The notes: a model not told the origin generated them from the sequence alone. DNA of 64,000 bases from Gordonia sp. PDNC005 (GCF_016919385.1 NZ_CP070351.1:496001-560000), one strand, 5' to 3'. Counted from the stretch's first letter, positions 50,813 through 59,964 are shown. Made by a program: numbers and translations.

Positions 50813-52492
50813 TCATCCGACCAGGCGGAGAACACCTCCGATCGTGTCTTTGAACCCGTCGACGACGCCGTCGAGCACTTCATCGGCGATGATGACCGGC
50901 GCGAGTTCCGGTCTCTCCAGGATGCGTGGCATATCAGGTGCGCGGTCGACGTACGGTGCGGGCTCCTGTCCGGCGATCACCTTCGCGAGCGCGGTGAACG
51001 CATCCGAGTCGAAGTCGTTGAGATAGTCAGTGTGCGACGACGTTCCCTGGAGCAGTCGACGTTCTCCGTCGTCGTCCGGGGACAGGTACCCGGAGTCGAG
51101 GCGGGTGACCCCTGGCCCGACATCGGGATCGCCGCCGTGCAGGAACGCGCCGTACTTCTGAGCGAGGTGGATCGGGTCGCCGGGCGGCGTGATCGAGTAG
51201 CGCTTGACGTCCGATTCGGGGTTGCTCCAGACGCGGTCCGGGTCGACGCCGGTGCCTGCGGCCGATGCGTACACCACGCGGTCGGCGCGCATACCCAACT
51301 GTTCGGCCGTCCCGACAATCGATCCGCCGTACGAATGCCCGATGACAGTTGTCTTCGCATCGGGCGCGACGGCCCCCAGCTCGGAGTCCAACGCACGCGT
51401 GAACTCGACGAGTCTGGGCGCGTTCACTGCAGCGAGTGTGGGATCGACAGCCATTTCAATGGACTTCGTCGTCCTCGGATCGGCGACGATGTGCTGGGGG
51501 AACGGACCGTCGGCCCACACGATCACGGGCGCGTTCGACTTCTCACTCAGCTTCAACGCCTTCTTCCGGAGCGAGTCGATGTCGTCGAGTCCTGTGCCGG
51601 TGCCGGGGACGAAGACGCCGACATTGGTGGTCGTCGGAGTCAGCTCGCCGACGATCTCGATGAACTCGCCCGTGTCCGGGCGGAAAGCCAAGAAGGTTCG
51701 ACCGTCGGCGAGCATCGACCTGAGCCGTTCCGCACGATCGTCGTCCACATTTCCCGTCCATCCTTCGCCCAGTGCTTCGCGAAGCTCAGCTCGGATCGTC
51801 ACCTCGTTCGCCACGGCGCGGTCGGCGAACGGAATCCCGTCCAGGTTGCCGATCACCGTGGACCTGTCTTTGATGATCTCGTTTCGTTCGGACTCGGAGA
51901 GCGACTCCCACGCCCGACGACGCATCTCGACATCAGTCATCTGGGAGAGCAGGTCTGCCGCGCGTTCCGGTGTCACGACCGCGCCGGACGGCAGGACGAC
52001 GGCGTCCGGGTCCGACCCCGTCAGTTGGGCTGCGAAGGAGTCGAGTGCGGCGCTGTGTGTTCGATCCAGACGCGTGGCCTGCTCGAGCAGACCCTGGATC
52101 TGTTCGCCGGCGTCCAATGCGGCGGCCCGACGATCCGGGTCCGGATGCGTGACTCTCCCGTCGGGAGTCAGCAGGAATCGATCGGCGCGAAGTCCGTCCA
52201 CGGCGCTGCGCAGGACCGTCTGAAGATCGGCGAGCTCCGAGTACGCGGTCCGTACTGACTCGGCCGCGTCGTCGACGGTGTGGGCGGTGCGGACGATCGA
52301 TGCGGTTACTGTGCCGATCCTGGTGCGGGCGGCCACCTCGGTGACACCTCGCCACTCTCGGTCCTTTGATGCGCTGCGCTCGCAGGTGCGCCCGGTGTCG
52401 ATGAGACGGCCGGTCAGGGTGGTCAGTGATGAGGCGGCCGCGGGGAGCCCGCTCAAGTCCCAGCCGATCACCTCGTCGACCCCGACGGTCAT
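50813..52492 (-). CDS. WXG100-like / alpha-beta hydrolase fusion (DUF1023)
   Basis: This 559-residue protein has an N-terminal helical hairpin domain of about 110 residues with the WXG-type turn (DREWRGVTEVAAR near 45-58), a helical middle, and a C-terminal alpha/beta hydrolase (DUF1023): VGVFVPGTGTGLDD, nucleophile elbow VIGHSYGGSIVG (Ser near 390), and an HTDYLND His near the end. Proteins with this layout are type VII (ESX) secretion substrates in related genera. It overlaps the upstream and downstream genes by 4 bases each (ATGA). It could be an effector with its hydrolase in the tail. Confidence 0.85.
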   Translation of the reverse strand: MTVGVDEVIGWDLSGLPAAASSLTTLTGRLIDTGRTCERSASKDREWRGVTEVAARTRIGTVTASIVRTAHTVDDAAESVRTAYSELADLQTVLRSAVDGLRADRFLLTPDGRVTHPDPDRRAAALDAGEQIQGLLEQATRLDRTHSAALDSFAAQLTGSDPDAVVLPSGAVVTPERAADLLSQMTDVEMRRRAWESLSESERNEIIKDRSTVIGNLDGIPFADRAVANEVTIRAELREALGEGWTGNVDDDRAERLRSMLADGRTFLAFRPDTGEFIEIVGELTPTTTNVGVFVPGTGTGLDDIDSLRKKALKLSEKSNAPVIVWADGPFPQHIVADPRTTKSIEMAVDPTLAAVNAPRLVEFTRALDSELGAVAPDAKTTVIGHSYGGSIVGTAEQLGMRADRVVYASAAGTGVDPDRVWSNPESDVKRYSITPPGDPIHLAQKYGAFLHGGDPDVGPGVTRLDSGYLSPDDDGERRLLQGTSSHTDYLNDFDSDAFTALAKVIAGQEPAPYVDRAPDMPRILERPELAPVIIADEVLDGVVDGFKDTIGGVLRLVG

Positions 52493-52782
52493 CGTGGGCC
52501 GCCGACGGACGCAGTTGAGAGCGCTGCGGCGGACGCGCGGTCGGACTCCTCAGTGAGCGCGTCGAACCGTGCCAGGGCGTCGCCGAGGGCTGTCAGCCGG
52601 TTGGCGTCGGCTGTTGTCGCCTTCGACGCCGCTGAACAGAACGTGGCGCATGCGGCGACGACGCGGCTGGAGCCTGATCCGGTGGGAGGTGACGGCCGTT
52701 CCGCAGAGAGCGCTTCGCCGCCGGCACGCCAGTCCGCCGCGATCTGAGCGACCTGGCCGGGTGTGATCCCGAAGTTCGACAT
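52489..52782 (-). CDS. WXG100-like (EspC/DUF2580-like) small protein
   Basis: This 97-residue helical protein has two predicted helices, with a W-x-x-G turn (AADWRAGGEALSAERP near 17-32, close to the WxG pattern but with an extra residue). The size and fold prediction suit EspC/DUF2580 and WXG100-type partners. It is the first gene of a cassette with the alpha/beta hydrolase fusion (ATGA overlap) and the HNH lipoprotein. It should bind the helical N-terminus of the hydrolase to form the secreted pair; this is an inference. Confidence 0.7.
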   Translation of the reverse strand: MSNFGITPGQVAQIAADWRAGGEALSAERPSPPTGSGSSRVVAACATFCSAASKATTADANRLTALGDALARFDALTEESDRASAAALSTASVGGPR

Positions 52783-52878
52783 GGCGTTCCCCGTCCTTGG
52801 CCCGGTGCCGGGCCTCTACTACTTAGACGCACGGGACACCAGGAGCGGTTCTGCCGAATTCCACAGCCTCTCGACTCG

Positions 52879-52910
52879 GCTCGAGGAACAGGAGATCCCG
52901 CTCCTCGAGC
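52879..52910 (-). terminator. Hairpin after the second FprB gene
   Basis: GCTCGAGGA (52879-52887) and TCCTCGAGC (52902-52910) give a perfect 9-bp stem with a 14-base loop. It lies 16 bases past the FprB-2 stop on the minus strand. A T run is missing. Confidence 0.5.
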
Positions 52911-52925
52911 GGAGTGGAGAGGAGG

Positions 52926-54377
52926 TCAGGCGTGGACGCCTGCCTCGATGTCGGCGAGGAGATTGGCGACGGTCTCGCCGGAGTCGGTCTTGTTGGTGCC
53001 GATGAATCCCGACGGACCGCGTTTGATCCAGCCCGTCACATACATGCCTGGCGTGTCGACGACGCGGCCGGCGACGTTGGCGACGGTGCCGGTGTCGTCG
53101 TCGAACGGGAGGCCGGGGACCGGGACGCCGCGGTAGCCGATCGAGGTGAGGACCAGGCCGGCCTCCACAACGGTCTCGGTGTCGGCGCCGGTCCGTGCGA
53201 AGCGGACTCCGGTCGCCCGCGAATCGCCTTCGATCGTGAGGGGCGTCTGCCCGAAGGCGAGGCGGATGAACGGCTCGGCCGGCTTCTCGCTCTGCGAGAG
53301 TTCCTGCAGGAGAGATACCTTCGCGGCGATCGTCGGGTCGTCGATGCCGTCGACGGACGCACCCTCCAGGTCGGCCGGGTCGACCCACACTCGTGCCTTG
53401 CCGTCGGCCAGGCCGATCAACTCGGGCAAGGTGAACGCTGCGTGCTCGGGGCCGCGTCGAGCGGCGACGACCACTTCCTTGACCTTCGACTCTCGCAGCA
53501 CGGCCAGAGCCGCGGGCGAGATGTCTGTCGCCGCGAGAGCCTCGACGTCCGCGGTCAGGATGCGGGCGACGTCCAGAGCCACGTTGCCGTTGCCGATCAC
53601 CACAACACGCTCGGTCGACAGGTCGGGCACCGCGGACGCGAAATCAGGATGGCCGTTGTACCACCCGACCAGAGCTGTGGCGCTCTGAACGCCAGGCAGA
53701 TCGGCGCCGGGCACGGGCAGCGGCTTGTCGGTCGGTGCTCCGCCCGCCCACAGCACCGCGTGGTGCTTGGACCGCAGCTCGTCGAGCGTCACATCACGTC
53801 CCACCTCGGTGTTCAGCAGGATCGTGATGTTCGGATGGCGAGCGACCTCGTCGAACAGGTCCATCACCAGACGGGTCGACTTGTGGTCGGGTGCGACGCC
53901 GAACCGGGACAGGCCGAACGGCAGGTTCAGACGCTCGTACACGGTGACACGCACACGCGGCTGCTTGAGCAGCTCGTCGGCGGCGTACATCGCTGACGGT
54001 CCGGATCCGACGATCGCGACGTCGACAACGGCCGGTCCGCCGCGAAGAGCCTTCGGCTTGTCGATCGGGGCGAGCGGCAGACGCCAGTCCTGCTGGACGG
54101 GAAAGCGGACCGAATCCTGTTGCGTGTAGCCGTAATGCGCGGCGTTCACGTCGACGAATCGGGCGGCCTTCTCCTCAAGGCGATGACCGGGGACGATCGC
54201 GCCGACCGGGCATGCAGACACGCATGCGCCGCAGTCGACACACGTCGACGGGTCGATGTAGAGCATCTCGGCGATGCCGAAATCCGGCTCGTCGGGAGTG
54301 GGGTGGATGCAGTTGACAGGGCATGCGTAGACGCACGAGGCGTCGCCGCAGCACGCCTGGGTTACAACGTGGGGCAC
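52926..54377 (-). CDS. fprB: FprB-type ferredoxin / ferredoxin-NADP reductase fusion (module 2)
   Basis: This 483-residue protein repeats the architecture of the copy at 27-28.6 kb: ferredoxin part ACCGDASCVYACPVNCIHP and CVDCGACVSACPVGAIVP (1-75), FAD site VDVAIVGSGPSAMYAADEL, GLSRFGVAPDHKST, NADPH site VVVIGNGNVALDVARIL, and GWIKRGPSGFIGTNK at the end. It is closer than copy 1 to the FprB of M. tuberculosis in the C-terminal sequence. It starts 7 bases after the AurF-2 stop. It should feed electrons to that diiron enzyme. Confidence 0.9.
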   Translation of the reverse strand: MPHVVTQACCGDASCVYACPVNCIHPTPDEPDFGIAEMLYIDPSTCVDCGACVSACPVGAIVPGHRLEEKAARFVDVNAAHYGYTQQDSVRFPVQQDWRLPLAPIDKPKALRGGPAVVDVAIVGSGPSAMYAADELLKQPRVRVTVYERLNLPFGLSRFGVAPDHKSTRLVMDLFDEVARHPNITILLNTEVGRDVTLDELRSKHHAVLWAGGAPTDKPLPVPGADLPGVQSATALVGWYNGHPDFASAVPDLSTERVVVIGNGNVALDVARILTADVEALAATDISPAALAVLRESKVKEVVVAARRGPEHAAFTLPELIGLADGKARVWVDPADLEGASVDGIDDPTIAAKVSLLQELSQSEKPAEPFIRLAFGQTPLTIEGDSRATGVRFARTGADTETVVEAGLVLTSIGYRGVPVPGLPFDDDTGTVANVAGRVVDTPGMYVTGWIKRGPSGFIGTNKTDSGETVANLLADIEAGVHA

Positions 54378-54384
54378 CGGCGGG

Positions 54385-55398
54385 TCAGCTCGCGTTGTAT
54401 GCGGGCTCGCTGCGGAATCGCGACTCGCGGCCGTCGATCTTCATCGCACGCCACACCTGGCGGGAGACCGGATTCATCAGGCCGCACTGCTCCGACAACA
54501 TGCGAACGTCGCCGAACACTCCGGAGAGGAACACGCGCGACTTCTCGGACTCCCAGAAGATGTCCTTCATGACCTCACGGGGGACGTTGAACTCCTTGCG
54601 GAACTCGTTCGGCGGGATGACGATCGCGTCGCAAAGGATGCGCATGACGATCGGCATGAACACCGACAGTGCGAACTTGGTGAGTCGGCCCTTCGCGGGG
54701 ATGGTCGCACGCAGGTGATTGTGAGCGAACGAGATGTGGCGTGCTTCTTCGGCCACGTGGAGTTCCATGACCGCCGACATCGCGGGATGCATGTTCGACT
54801 TCGGGCTGCGCAGGAAGTCTTTCTGGATGTGGTCGATGGGCTCTTCGCCCGCGAGCACGCCGAAGTAGAAGATCGTCGGCGTGATCGTCGAGAACAGCGG
54901 GATGATCGGCGAGATGGCGCGCAGCCAGGTGCGCATGCCCGGCGTCTTCATGCCGATGCGGTTCACCAGCTCCTGGAACATGAGGGTGTGGTTGCACTCC
55001 TCCTTGGCCTCATGGGTGGTGTATCGGAATCGCTTGTCTCCGTTGGGAAGGCGGTCCGCGTACTGCATCAGGCCGCGGATGAGGATCGACTCGAACTGGA
55101 GGCCGACCTTGGCGACGTTCGCCTGGCGCCACATGCCGATGCGAATCTGCTCAGACTCGGGGAGCGCCTGGTACCACGGGTGGCGGCCGATCGGGTCGAC
55201 CTCGTAGTTGAGGATCCAGCGGGGATCGTTCTCGAAGATCTCGAGCTCGGGGGAGTCCCACGCGATGTCGAGGTAGGGGTCGAAGTTCCGATGCACCGAC
55301 GCCGACGACAGGTCGTCGAGGACCTGCTCGTAGTTCAGTTCGGCTGCCTGCTTGGCCGGCGGCTGGTACGCGGTGGGCCGGGGCTGCGTCGACGTCAT
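54385..55398 (-). CDS. AurF-like diiron oxygenase (module 2)
   Basis: This 337-residue helical protein belongs to the same AurF-like family as the 26.1 kb copy and has HEAKEECNHTLMFQE (E-x2-H), LAGEEPIDHIQ and HVAEEARHISFAHNH (E-x2-H) as iron-ligand motifs. The N-terminal 60 residues are longer than in copy 1. ATG 55398 has a GAGGACA ribosome site. The gene heads the operon with fprB copy 2. Divergence from copy 1 suggests a different substrate. Confidence 0.87.
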   Translation of the reverse strand: MTSTQPRPTAYQPPAKQAAELNYEQVLDDLSSASVHRNFDPYLDIAWDSPELEIFENDPRWILNYEVDPIGRHPWYQALPESEQIRIGMWRQANVAKVGLQFESILIRGLMQYADRLPNGDKRFRYTTHEAKEECNHTLMFQELVNRIGMKTPGMRTWLRAISPIIPLFSTITPTIFYFGVLAGEEPIDHIQKDFLRSPKSNMHPAMSAVMELHVAEEARHISFAHNHLRATIPAKGRLTKFALSVFMPIVMRILCDAIVIPPNEFRKEFNVPREVMKDIFWESEKSRVFLSGVFGDVRMLSEQCGLMNPVSRQVWRAMKIDGRESRFRSEPAYNAS

Positions 55399-55451
55399 TG
55401 TCGTGTCCTCTCGCTATCTCGACGGGATGTCCGTCGAAGCAACTTCTCACT

Positions 55452-55486
55452 GACTACCGTGACACTCTTCATTGATCTTGTCAATG
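55452..55486 (-). promoter_or_regulatory. Control elements of AurF module 2
   Basis: On the minus strand: TTGACA (from 55484), then GTGTCAC, then GGTAGT; an inverted repeat CATTGA-N5-TCAATG spans 55470-55486. TGACAA...TGTCAC...GGTAG also occurs in the same order before AurF module 1 (26078-26106). Confidence 0.35.
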
Positions 55487-55578
55487 GGCAATGGCACGAT
55501 CGCCGGCGATGAATGCCCGGTGAGCCACATCACTCGGAGATGGAGGGGAGACGCCTCCTCGTGGGAGAAGATATCCGT

Positions 55579-57315
55579 ATGGAAGCAGTGCTCATCGTCG
55601 TCCTCTGTGTGCTCGCGATAGCCGCCGCGAATCAGCTCGCGCCTCGGTTGCGATTGGCCGCCCCGCTGTTGCTCGTGCTGGTCGGAGTGGTCGTCAGTTA
55701 CCTGCCGAACGTTCCGAAGATCGACGTCGACCCCGAGATCATCCTGATCGGTGTCCTGCCTCCGCTCCTGTACGCGGCCGCTGTCGCAATGCCGACGATG
55801 GAGTTCAAGCGCGACCTCCGAGCCATCAGTGGTCTTGCGGTAGTGCTGGTGGTGATCAGTTCGCTCGGGCTGGGGCTGGTGTTCATGTGGATCCTGCCCG
55901 ATGCCGACTTCGCGACCGGGGTTGCGCTGGGAGCCATCCTCAGTCCGACCGATGCCGTCGCGACGACGACGGTCAAGCGTGTCGGCGCACCGAACCGCCT
56001 CATCACCGTGTTGTCGGGGGAGAGTCTGTTCAACGATGCGAGCGCGCTCGTGCTGTTGCGGGCGGCGATCGCCGCGATGGCCGCCAGTGTCTCCCTGTGG
56101 GGCGTCGCAGTGTCGTTCGTGTGGGCAGTGGTCGCGGCGGTCGGTGTGGGCGCCGCAGTCGGGTGGATCGTCGTCCGTGTCCGCGCGATGATCTCGAATA
56201 CCGCGGTCGCGACAGCGGTCTCGTTCGTCACGCCCTACCTCGCGTATGTTCCCGCCGAACTCCTCGAGGGCTCCGGACTCGTCGCCGCCGTCGCGGCGGG
56301 TCTGGTGACCGGTCGCGTCGGCGTTCGCCGACTGACCGCTGCGCACCGACTGTCCGACGTCCAGAACTGGCGGATGATCGAGCTGCTCCTCGAGGGCGGG
56401 GTCTTCCTGTTGATGGGGCTCGAGCTCAAAGCCCTGGTCACGGAAGTGAACGAGTCCCACGAATCCGTGTGGCACGCTGCCTGGCCTGCCGCACTCGCGT
56501 TTGTTCTACTCATCGTGTTCCGGTTCATCGTCGTGATGCCGCTGGTCGCGTGGATCGAGCGGCGAGCGCAACGAGTGATCTCCCACGAGGACAAACTGGC
56601 ACGGATCCAGGAGACGTTGGCGGGTCCCGACCTGCCGGAGCGATTCACCGAGCGGCGCACCGAGATGGTGCGCACACGTATCGACCGGAGGCTCGCCGAC
56701 ATCGCCTACTACCGCGCGGAGTCGATCGGCGCTCGGGAGGGGTTCGTCCTGGTGTGGGCGGGCATGCGGGGAGTCGTCACGCTTGCTGCGGCACAGACGT
56801 TGCCGACCGACACTCCGTACCGGGCGATGCTGGTGCTTCTGGCGTTCTTCGTCGCGGTCGGATCACTGGTGATTCAAGGGACGACGCTCGGAGCGTTCGT
56901 CCGGTGGATGAAGCTTCCTGACCACGGCACTCAGGTGGAGTCCGAGCGGCGAGAGCTCGGCCGTGAGATGGCGGCGTTGACGGCCCGGGTGATGTCCGAC
57001 CCGAAGGTCTGCGGCGCCGACCCCGACATCGCGCTGCGCATCAGGACTCTGCGTGAGCTGGAGGCCACCGCAAGCGACGCCGATCTCGGCGAAGACGCCG
57101 ACACCGCTCCTGACGTCCTTGATCGTCGAATCGCGACGGCCGACCGGATGCGTGTGATCCGCCGCCACGTCATCGACGAGCAACGCAGGCATCTCCTGGA
57201 CTTGAGTCAACGCGCCGCCTACAGCTCCGAGGCGCTCACCGCTGTCCTCGACAAACTCGACGCCGAAGAGATCAGTCTCGACGCGCAGACACCGGCTGAC
57301 GCTGACCGCACGTGA
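55579..57315 (+). CDS. CPA1-family Na+/H+ antiporter
   Basis: This 578-residue antiporter has about twelve TM segments (to residue 430) and a C-terminal cytoplasmic region of about 150 residues. Family signs: LPPLLYAAA, GAILSPTDAVATTTV, SGESLFNDASALVL (ion-binding Asn-Asp), GMRGVVTLAAA. The C-terminal region has coiled-coil character and may bind nucleotides or serve regulation. ATG 55579 is the chosen start (GGGAGAAG upstream). It is divergent from AurF module 2. Together with NhaA it makes the second Na+/H+ exchanger in the window. Confidence 0.9.
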   Translation: MEAVLIVVLCVLAIAAANQLAPRLRLAAPLLLVLVGVVVSYLPNVPKIDVDPEIILIGVLPPLLYAAAVAMPTMEFKRDLRAISGLAVVLVVISSLGLGLVFMWILPDADFATGVALGAILSPTDAVATTTVKRVGAPNRLITVLSGESLFNDASALVLLRAAIAAMAASVSLWGVAVSFVWAVVAAVGVGAAVGWIVVRVRAMISNTAVATAVSFVTPYLAYVPAELLEGSGLVAAVAAGLVTGRVGVRRLTAAHRLSDVQNWRMIELLLEGGVFLLMGLELKALVTEVNESHESVWHAAWPAALAFVLLIVFRFIVVMPLVAWIERRAQRVISHEDKLARIQETLAGPDLPERFTERRTEMVRTRIDRRLADIAYYRAESIGAREGFVLVWAGMRGVVTLAAAQTLPTDTPYRAMLVLLAFFVAVGSLVIQGTTLGAFVRWMKLPDHGTQVESERRELGREMAALTARVMSDPKVCGADPDIALRIRTLRELEATASDADLGEDADTAPDVLDRRIATADRMRVIRRHVIDEQRRHLLDLSQRAAYSSEALTAVLDKLDAEEISLDAQTPADADRT

Positions 57316-57356
57316 ACGGCACGTTCCGGCGTTGTTGCTCGGGGAGCGGGAAGGCG

Positions 57357-57641
57357 TCAGGAGACGAGGGCGGGAATCGCGCCGAAAACCCAGACGACGG
57401 TCGTGGCGAGGAGGAAGATCGAGGCTCCCTGCCAGATCTGCCATCCGCTGTCCGCGCGCCACGCGAGAAGCGTGCGACCCATCGCCGTGACGGCGCCGAG
57501 GCCGACGGCCACCGGCCCCGCGATGATGAACGCAGTGTGGACTCCTCCGGTCGTGTTGACCGCTATGACAAGCAACACGAAGCCGATCGCGTACGTCGCG
57601 CAGACGTGCAGGGCCGCGCTCTTGCGCTGGTCAGTGCTCAC
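57357..57641 (-). CDS. Small membrane protein, 94 residues
   Basis: This protein has three hydrophobic segments (TYAIGFVLLVIAVNT, TAFIIAGPVAVGLGAVTA, and GASIFLLATTVVWVFGAI) and is otherwise unremarkable. I do not recognise a family. GTG 57641 (AAGGCGG upstream) is used; ATG 57659 would add six residues. It is convergent with the CPA1 gene and divergent from the universal stress gene. Confidence 0.65.
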   Translation of the reverse strand: MSTDQRKSAALHVCATYAIGFVLLVIAVNTTGGVHTAFIIAGPVAVGLGAVTAMGRTLLAWRADSGWQIWQGASIFLLATTVVWVFGAIPALVS

Positions 57642-57770
57642 CGGGGTTCCGCCTTTCAAGGCTCAGGAGAATATGCGGCTTTCGCCTCCATTGTATCGAG
57701 GGACGTTCGGCCCACCGGTGTCGATGCATTTCGAGAGTGATTGGGACAGAATGAAAGTGAGGCGCAAGAC

Positions 57771-57791
57771 GGGGACCGAACTGCGGTCCCC
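57771..57791 (+). promoter_or_regulatory. Inverted repeat before the universal stress protein gene
   Basis: GGGGACCG (57771-57778), AACTG, CGGTCCCC (57784-57791): a perfect 8-bp-arm palindrome 30 bases before the start. It is similar in flavour, but not in spacing, to the DosR box of mycobacteria (GGGAC-N4-GTCCC). Confidence 0.5.
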
Positions 57792-57820
57792 GGGCCGGTC
57801 CGTGAAGGAGTGCATGAGCG

Positions 57821-58687
57821 ATGAGCTTGATTCTGGTCGGAGTGGACGGATCCGAAGCGTCGACGGACGCGGTGAAGTGGGCGGCCCGGACCGCACAAGC
57901 CGAACACTTGCCGCTGAAGATCGTCGCAGCGTACACATCCACCACCAGCGACTACGCGCCCGGACTGGTGATCCCGCAGGACGTGATCGATGCGATCCGC
58001 AGTGAAGCCACCAAGGCTGTCCAATCGGCTGCCGAGACGGCCCGCGAGGAGGTCCCCGGCATCGAACTGAGCGGATCGATCGTTGAAGGCGACGCGGCGC
58101 GCGTGATGCTCGAGCTCGGCGGACAAGCACAGACCATCGTCCTCGGAACGCGTGGGCTCGGCAGTGTGAAGGGTCTGTTCCTCGGGTCCGTCAGCACCAA
58201 CGTCGCGGCACACGCGAAGGGTCGAGTCGTGATCGTGCCCCACGGCGCCCTCGGCGGCGACGGTCCAGTTGTCGTCGGCGTCGACGACTCCGCGATCAGC
58301 GACCCCGCGGTCGCCGAGGCCTACCGTCAGGCTGATCTGCGGTCGCGACCGCTCGTCGCGGTCCACACGTGGACTCCGCTCGACGCCGACGCACTCCACG
58401 GATTCGGACTCGACGAGACCGAGATCGACGAGATGTCCAAGCAGGCTGTCGAAGCCGTTGCAGAACGGATGGCCGGCTACTCGCAGGACTACCCGGACGT
58501 CGACGTGCAGCGCGTGGTGATTCCCGAGGAGCCCGCCAAGGCGATTCTCGATGCGGCAGGCGACTCGGCGTCGCTCATCGTGATGGGCAGCCGCGGGCGC
58601 GGTGGATTCACCGGACTGCTCCTCGGCTCACGAAGCCAGAAGGTGCTGCACCACGCCAAAGTGCCGGTGATGATCGTCCGTAAGTGA
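57821..58687 (+). CDS. Tandem universal stress protein
   Basis: This 288-residue protein has two Usp domains. Each has the ATP-binding G-x2-G-x9-G-S/T motif: GTRGLGSVKGLFLGSVS near 110 and GSRGRGGFTGLLLGSRS near 262. The first half begins ILVGVDGSEAS and the second VVVGVDDSAIS. Such double-Usp proteins in mycobacteria are dormancy-induced. The MFS gene overlaps the stop codon by 4 bases (GTGA), so the two are cotranscribed. Confidence 0.93.
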   Translation: MSLILVGVDGSEASTDAVKWAARTAQAEHLPLKIVAAYTSTTSDYAPGLVIPQDVIDAIRSEATKAVQSAAETAREEVPGIELSGSIVEGDAARVMLELGGQAQTIVLGTRGLGSVKGLFLGSVSTNVAAHAKGRVVIVPHGALGGDGPVVVGVDDSAISDPAVAEAYRQADLRSRPLVAVHTWTPLDADALHGFGLDETEIDEMSKQAVEAVAERMAGYSQDYPDVDVQRVVIPEEPAKAILDAAGDSASLIVMGSRGRGGFTGLLLGSRSQKVLHHAKVPVMIVRK

Positions 58688-59964
58688 GTTCTAGACCCCT
58701 CGACGCGCGGGGCGGCCGCACAGGGTTACCGCGTGGACTGTGGGTGTTGTTGGCGGCGAACGTCGTCATCGCACTAGGCTTCGGGCTGATCGCTCCGGCG
58801 CTGCCGATCTTCGCCAGTGAATTCGGCGTCGGGGTGACTGCCGCGACGGCCGTCGTCTCGGCGTTCGCTGTGATGAGGTTGGCGTTCGCGCCGACTACCG
58901 GGCGGCTCGTCACGAAGCTCGGCGAACGCCGAATCTATTTGACCGGGCTGCTGATCGTCGCCCTGTCGACGTTGGCGTGCGCGTTCGCGCAGGACTACTG
59001 GCAACTTTTGGCCTTCCGCGCGGCAGGCGGTGTCGGATCGACGATGTTCTCGGTGTCGGCTATGGCGCTGCTCATCCGACTGGCGCCGCCGGAGATGCGT
59101 GGGCGCTCGTCCGGGTACTTCTCGGCAGGCTTCCTCGTCGGCAGTCTGGCCGGGCCGCTGATCGGCGCCGCCCTTGTCGACTTCGGGCTGCGTCTGCCGT
59201 TCATCGTGTACGCGATCGCATTGCTCATCGCGGCGGCCGTGGTTGCGACGAACATGCCCGCGGCACCCGCCACAGCCACGTCGACCGACCCGGACAGTGC
59301 AGAAGCGCCCGCCGCCGGATTCCTCCAAGCGCTCCGCTGGCCCGAGTACCGGGCGATCCTGGCGTCGAACTTCGCACAAGGCTGGGCGTCGATGGGTGTC
59401 CGCATCGCCGTGGTCCCGTTGTTCGTCGGTCAAGGTCTCGGTCGGTCGGCAGGCTGGGCGGGTGTGGTCCTCGCGTGTTACGCGGCAGGCAACATCATCG
59501 CGATCCTGGTGTCCGGCCGTCTCTCCGACAAGTTCGGGCGACGGCCCGTGATGATTCCGGGACTGATGATCGCGGCAGCATCGACCGCGGTCCTCGGCTT
59601 CTCGCCGAACATCGGCACGCTACTGGTGCTGACGGCGATCGGCGGGGTCGGGTCGGGTCTGTTCGCGCCGACTCATCAGGCTGCGCTGGGCGATCTGCTC
59701 GCCGACCGTCAACGCGGGGGATCGGCGCTCGCCGCCTACGGGATGTCGTCCGACTTCGGAGCGGTGAGCGGCCCCTTGGTCGCGGGGGTGATCGCGGATC
59801 GATGGGGTTATGGGCCCGCGTTCGTGGTCACCGGCGGGGTCGTCGCCGTCGCGCTGGTGCTGTGGCTCGTCGCCGGAGACCCGGCACGACGATCACGCCC
59901 TACGACCAGCTCGGAAGCCACATCTGTCGACCCCACTCCACATCCGAGATCGGAGCTCCAGTGA
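58684..59964 (+). CDS. MFS transporter (drug/metabolite exporter-like)
   Basis: This 426-residue transporter has twelve TM segments. The MFS motif A lies after TM2 (GRLVTKLGERRIYLTG), a second copy after TM8 (GRLSDKFGRRPVMIPG). Similarity in shape suggests drug exporters of the DHA1 class, but the substrate is open. GTG 58684 overlaps the Usp stop by 4 bases. The last about 22 residues (from TTSSEATSVD) are encoded over the 3' end of the convergent pmt gene and look non-conserved. Confidence 0.88.
   Translation: MSSRPLDARGGRTGLPRGLWVLLAANVVIALGFGLIAPALPIFASEFGVGVTAATAVVSAFAVMRLAFAPTTGRLVTKLGERRIYLTGLLIVALSTLACAFAQDYWQLLAFRAAGGVGSTMFSVSAMALLIRLAPPEMRGRSSGYFSAGFLVGSLAGPLIGAALVDFGLRLPFIVYAIALLIAAAVVATNMPAAPATATSTDPDSAEAPAAGFLQALRWPEYRAILASNFAQGWASMGVRIAVVPLFVGQGLGRSAGWAGVVLACYAAGNIIAILVSGRLSDKFGRRPVMIPGLMIAAASTAVLGFSPNIGTLLVLTAIGGVGSGLFAPTHQAALGDLLADRQRGGSALAAYGMSSDFGAVSGPLVAGVIADRWGYGPAFVVTGGVVAVALVLWLVAGDPARRSRPTTSSEATSVDPTPHPRSELQ

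Noticed and set aside
57736..57756. DosR half-site (TTGGGACAGAAT) upstream of the universal stress gene
   Set aside because: Only the first half resembles the consensus; the second half does not.
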